6,119 bases of DNA from an uncultured Bacteroidales bacterium (GTDB taxonomy: Bacteria; Bacteroidota; Bacteroidia; Bacteroidales; ML635J-15), in NCBI GenBank assembly GCA_905233405.1, contig CAJOEG010000098.1, positions 1 to 6,119 on the forward strand, written 5' to 3'. Position numbers and translations under genes: made by a program. Below are positions 5,663-6,119 of the stretch, one piece after another; position 1 is the stretch's first letter; each line of letters opens with the position of its first letter. The notes below the pieces were generated by a model. It was not told the origin of the DNA, did not search any database, and saw only the letters and a list, made by a program, of their open reading frames with translations.

Positions 5663-6119
5663 ATGAAAAATATATACCATATTTTATTGAGTAAGATGCT
5701 GTCTAAGGCAATTGTATTGGTGCTTGGTGCAATGCTTTTAGTATTGTATAGCGGAAAGTCGTATGGACAAACGACAGTAAAGATGGGACCTGATGGATCA
5801 TCAAATACACTTCCGTTTAATAACTATTACAAGAATTCTTGGAACCAGATGATTTATACCTCAGAGGAAATTGGTGGTGCACAGACCATCTCTTCCATTA
5901 GTTTCTTGATTGGTGGTTTGCCAACTACGGCTTGGAATGCAACTAGCTTTAAAGTTTATATGGGTCATACCTCATTGTGCGTTTCTACTGGTTCGACAGA
6001 TTTGGGAACTACGAATTGGGTTCCTGCTTCGAGCCTTACTCAGGTTTATTCCAGTACGAGTTATACTCCGACAACTGTCACCACTTATACTGATTTCGCA
6101 CAAAATTGGTGGATAACCA
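5663..6119 (+). CDS. Exported protein with Bacteroidota beta-sandwich N-terminal domain (3' truncated)
   Basis: An open frame from ATG at 5663 runs off the window end; 152 codons are visible. Residues 1-35 are a signal peptide: a Lys-containing start, hydrophobic core AIVLVLGAMLLVLY, and probable cleavage at SYG before Gln36. The following part contains NNYYKNSWNQMIYTSEEIGG, ISSISFLIGG, FKVYMGHTS and WVPASSLTQVYSS. It matches my memory of an N-terminal beta-sandwich common in large T9SS-secreted Bacteroidales proteins, where a first strand set is followed by a V-x-[IV]-YMGHT motif and then FnIII or jelly-roll modules. It is probably a large surface or secreted protein whose C-terminus (perhaps a T9SS sorting domain) lies outside. 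It follows the upstream gene by 11 nt with no terminator between, so the two are likely co-transcribed. Confidence 0.85.
   Translation, partial: MKNIYHILLSKMLSKAIVLVLGAMLLVLYSGKSYGQTTVKMGPDGSSNTLPFNNYYKNSWNQMIYTSEEIGGAQTISSISFLIGGLPTTAWNATSFKVYMGHTSLCVSTGSTDLGTTNWVPASSLTQVYSSTSYTPTTVTTYTDFAQNWWIT

Noticed and set aside
5132..5680. Minus-strand open frame of 182 codons with a hydrophobic, signal-like start
   Set aside because: The hydrophobic start is the reverse complement of the Asn/Lys-rich tail of the secreted protein on the plus strand. That plus-strand gene has its own signal peptide, promoter and close downstream partner.

Overview
The window looks like a Bacteroidota (probably Bacteroidales) contig. 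The evidence is a giant secreted protein with a type IX secretion (T9SS) C-terminal sorting domain, Bacteroidota-style jelly-roll, FnIII and InlB-like modules, a -33 TTTG / -7 TAnnTTTG promoter, and exported proteins without strong Shine-Dalgarno sites. Base composition is moderate in the genes and very AT-rich in the main intergenic gap. All assignments come from reading the sequence; no database search was run.

Layout. (1) Positions 1 to about 230 do not fit the rest. They carry, on the minus strand, a fragment of a cysteine-rich zinc-ribbon-like protein with high third-position GC (58 of 74 codons) and only AGA/AGG arginine codons, more like an archaeon (perhaps a methanogen) or another distant genome. 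(2) At about 221-250 the sequence switches abruptly to the interior of the large Bacteroidota gene, which therefore lacks its signal peptide and true start. This looks like an assembly chimera or a real recombination joint. (3) The large gene (to 4666) encodes jelly-roll, FnIII and Ig-like modules, nine tandem InlB-type repeats of 74-80 residues and a T9SS sorting domain. (4) Positions 4667-5027 hold, in order, a REP-like palindromic intergenic repeat, a strong rho-independent terminator, an AT-rich promoter region and a possible 5' UTR hairpin. (5) A small secreted protein of unknown function (5028-5651) is followed 11 nt later by the start of another exported protein (5663 to the window end, truncated). 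The last two probably form one operon.

Together, the Bacteroidota part is a surface/secreted-protein locus: one large T9SS cargo, then a separately transcribed pair of exported proteins. No mobile-element gene, CRISPR array, tRNA or rRNA was seen. The most notable points are the chimeric left end, a 688-residue repeat array with about 113 acidic residues and only one lysine, the REP-like element directly behind the stop codon, and the unassigned small secreted protein.
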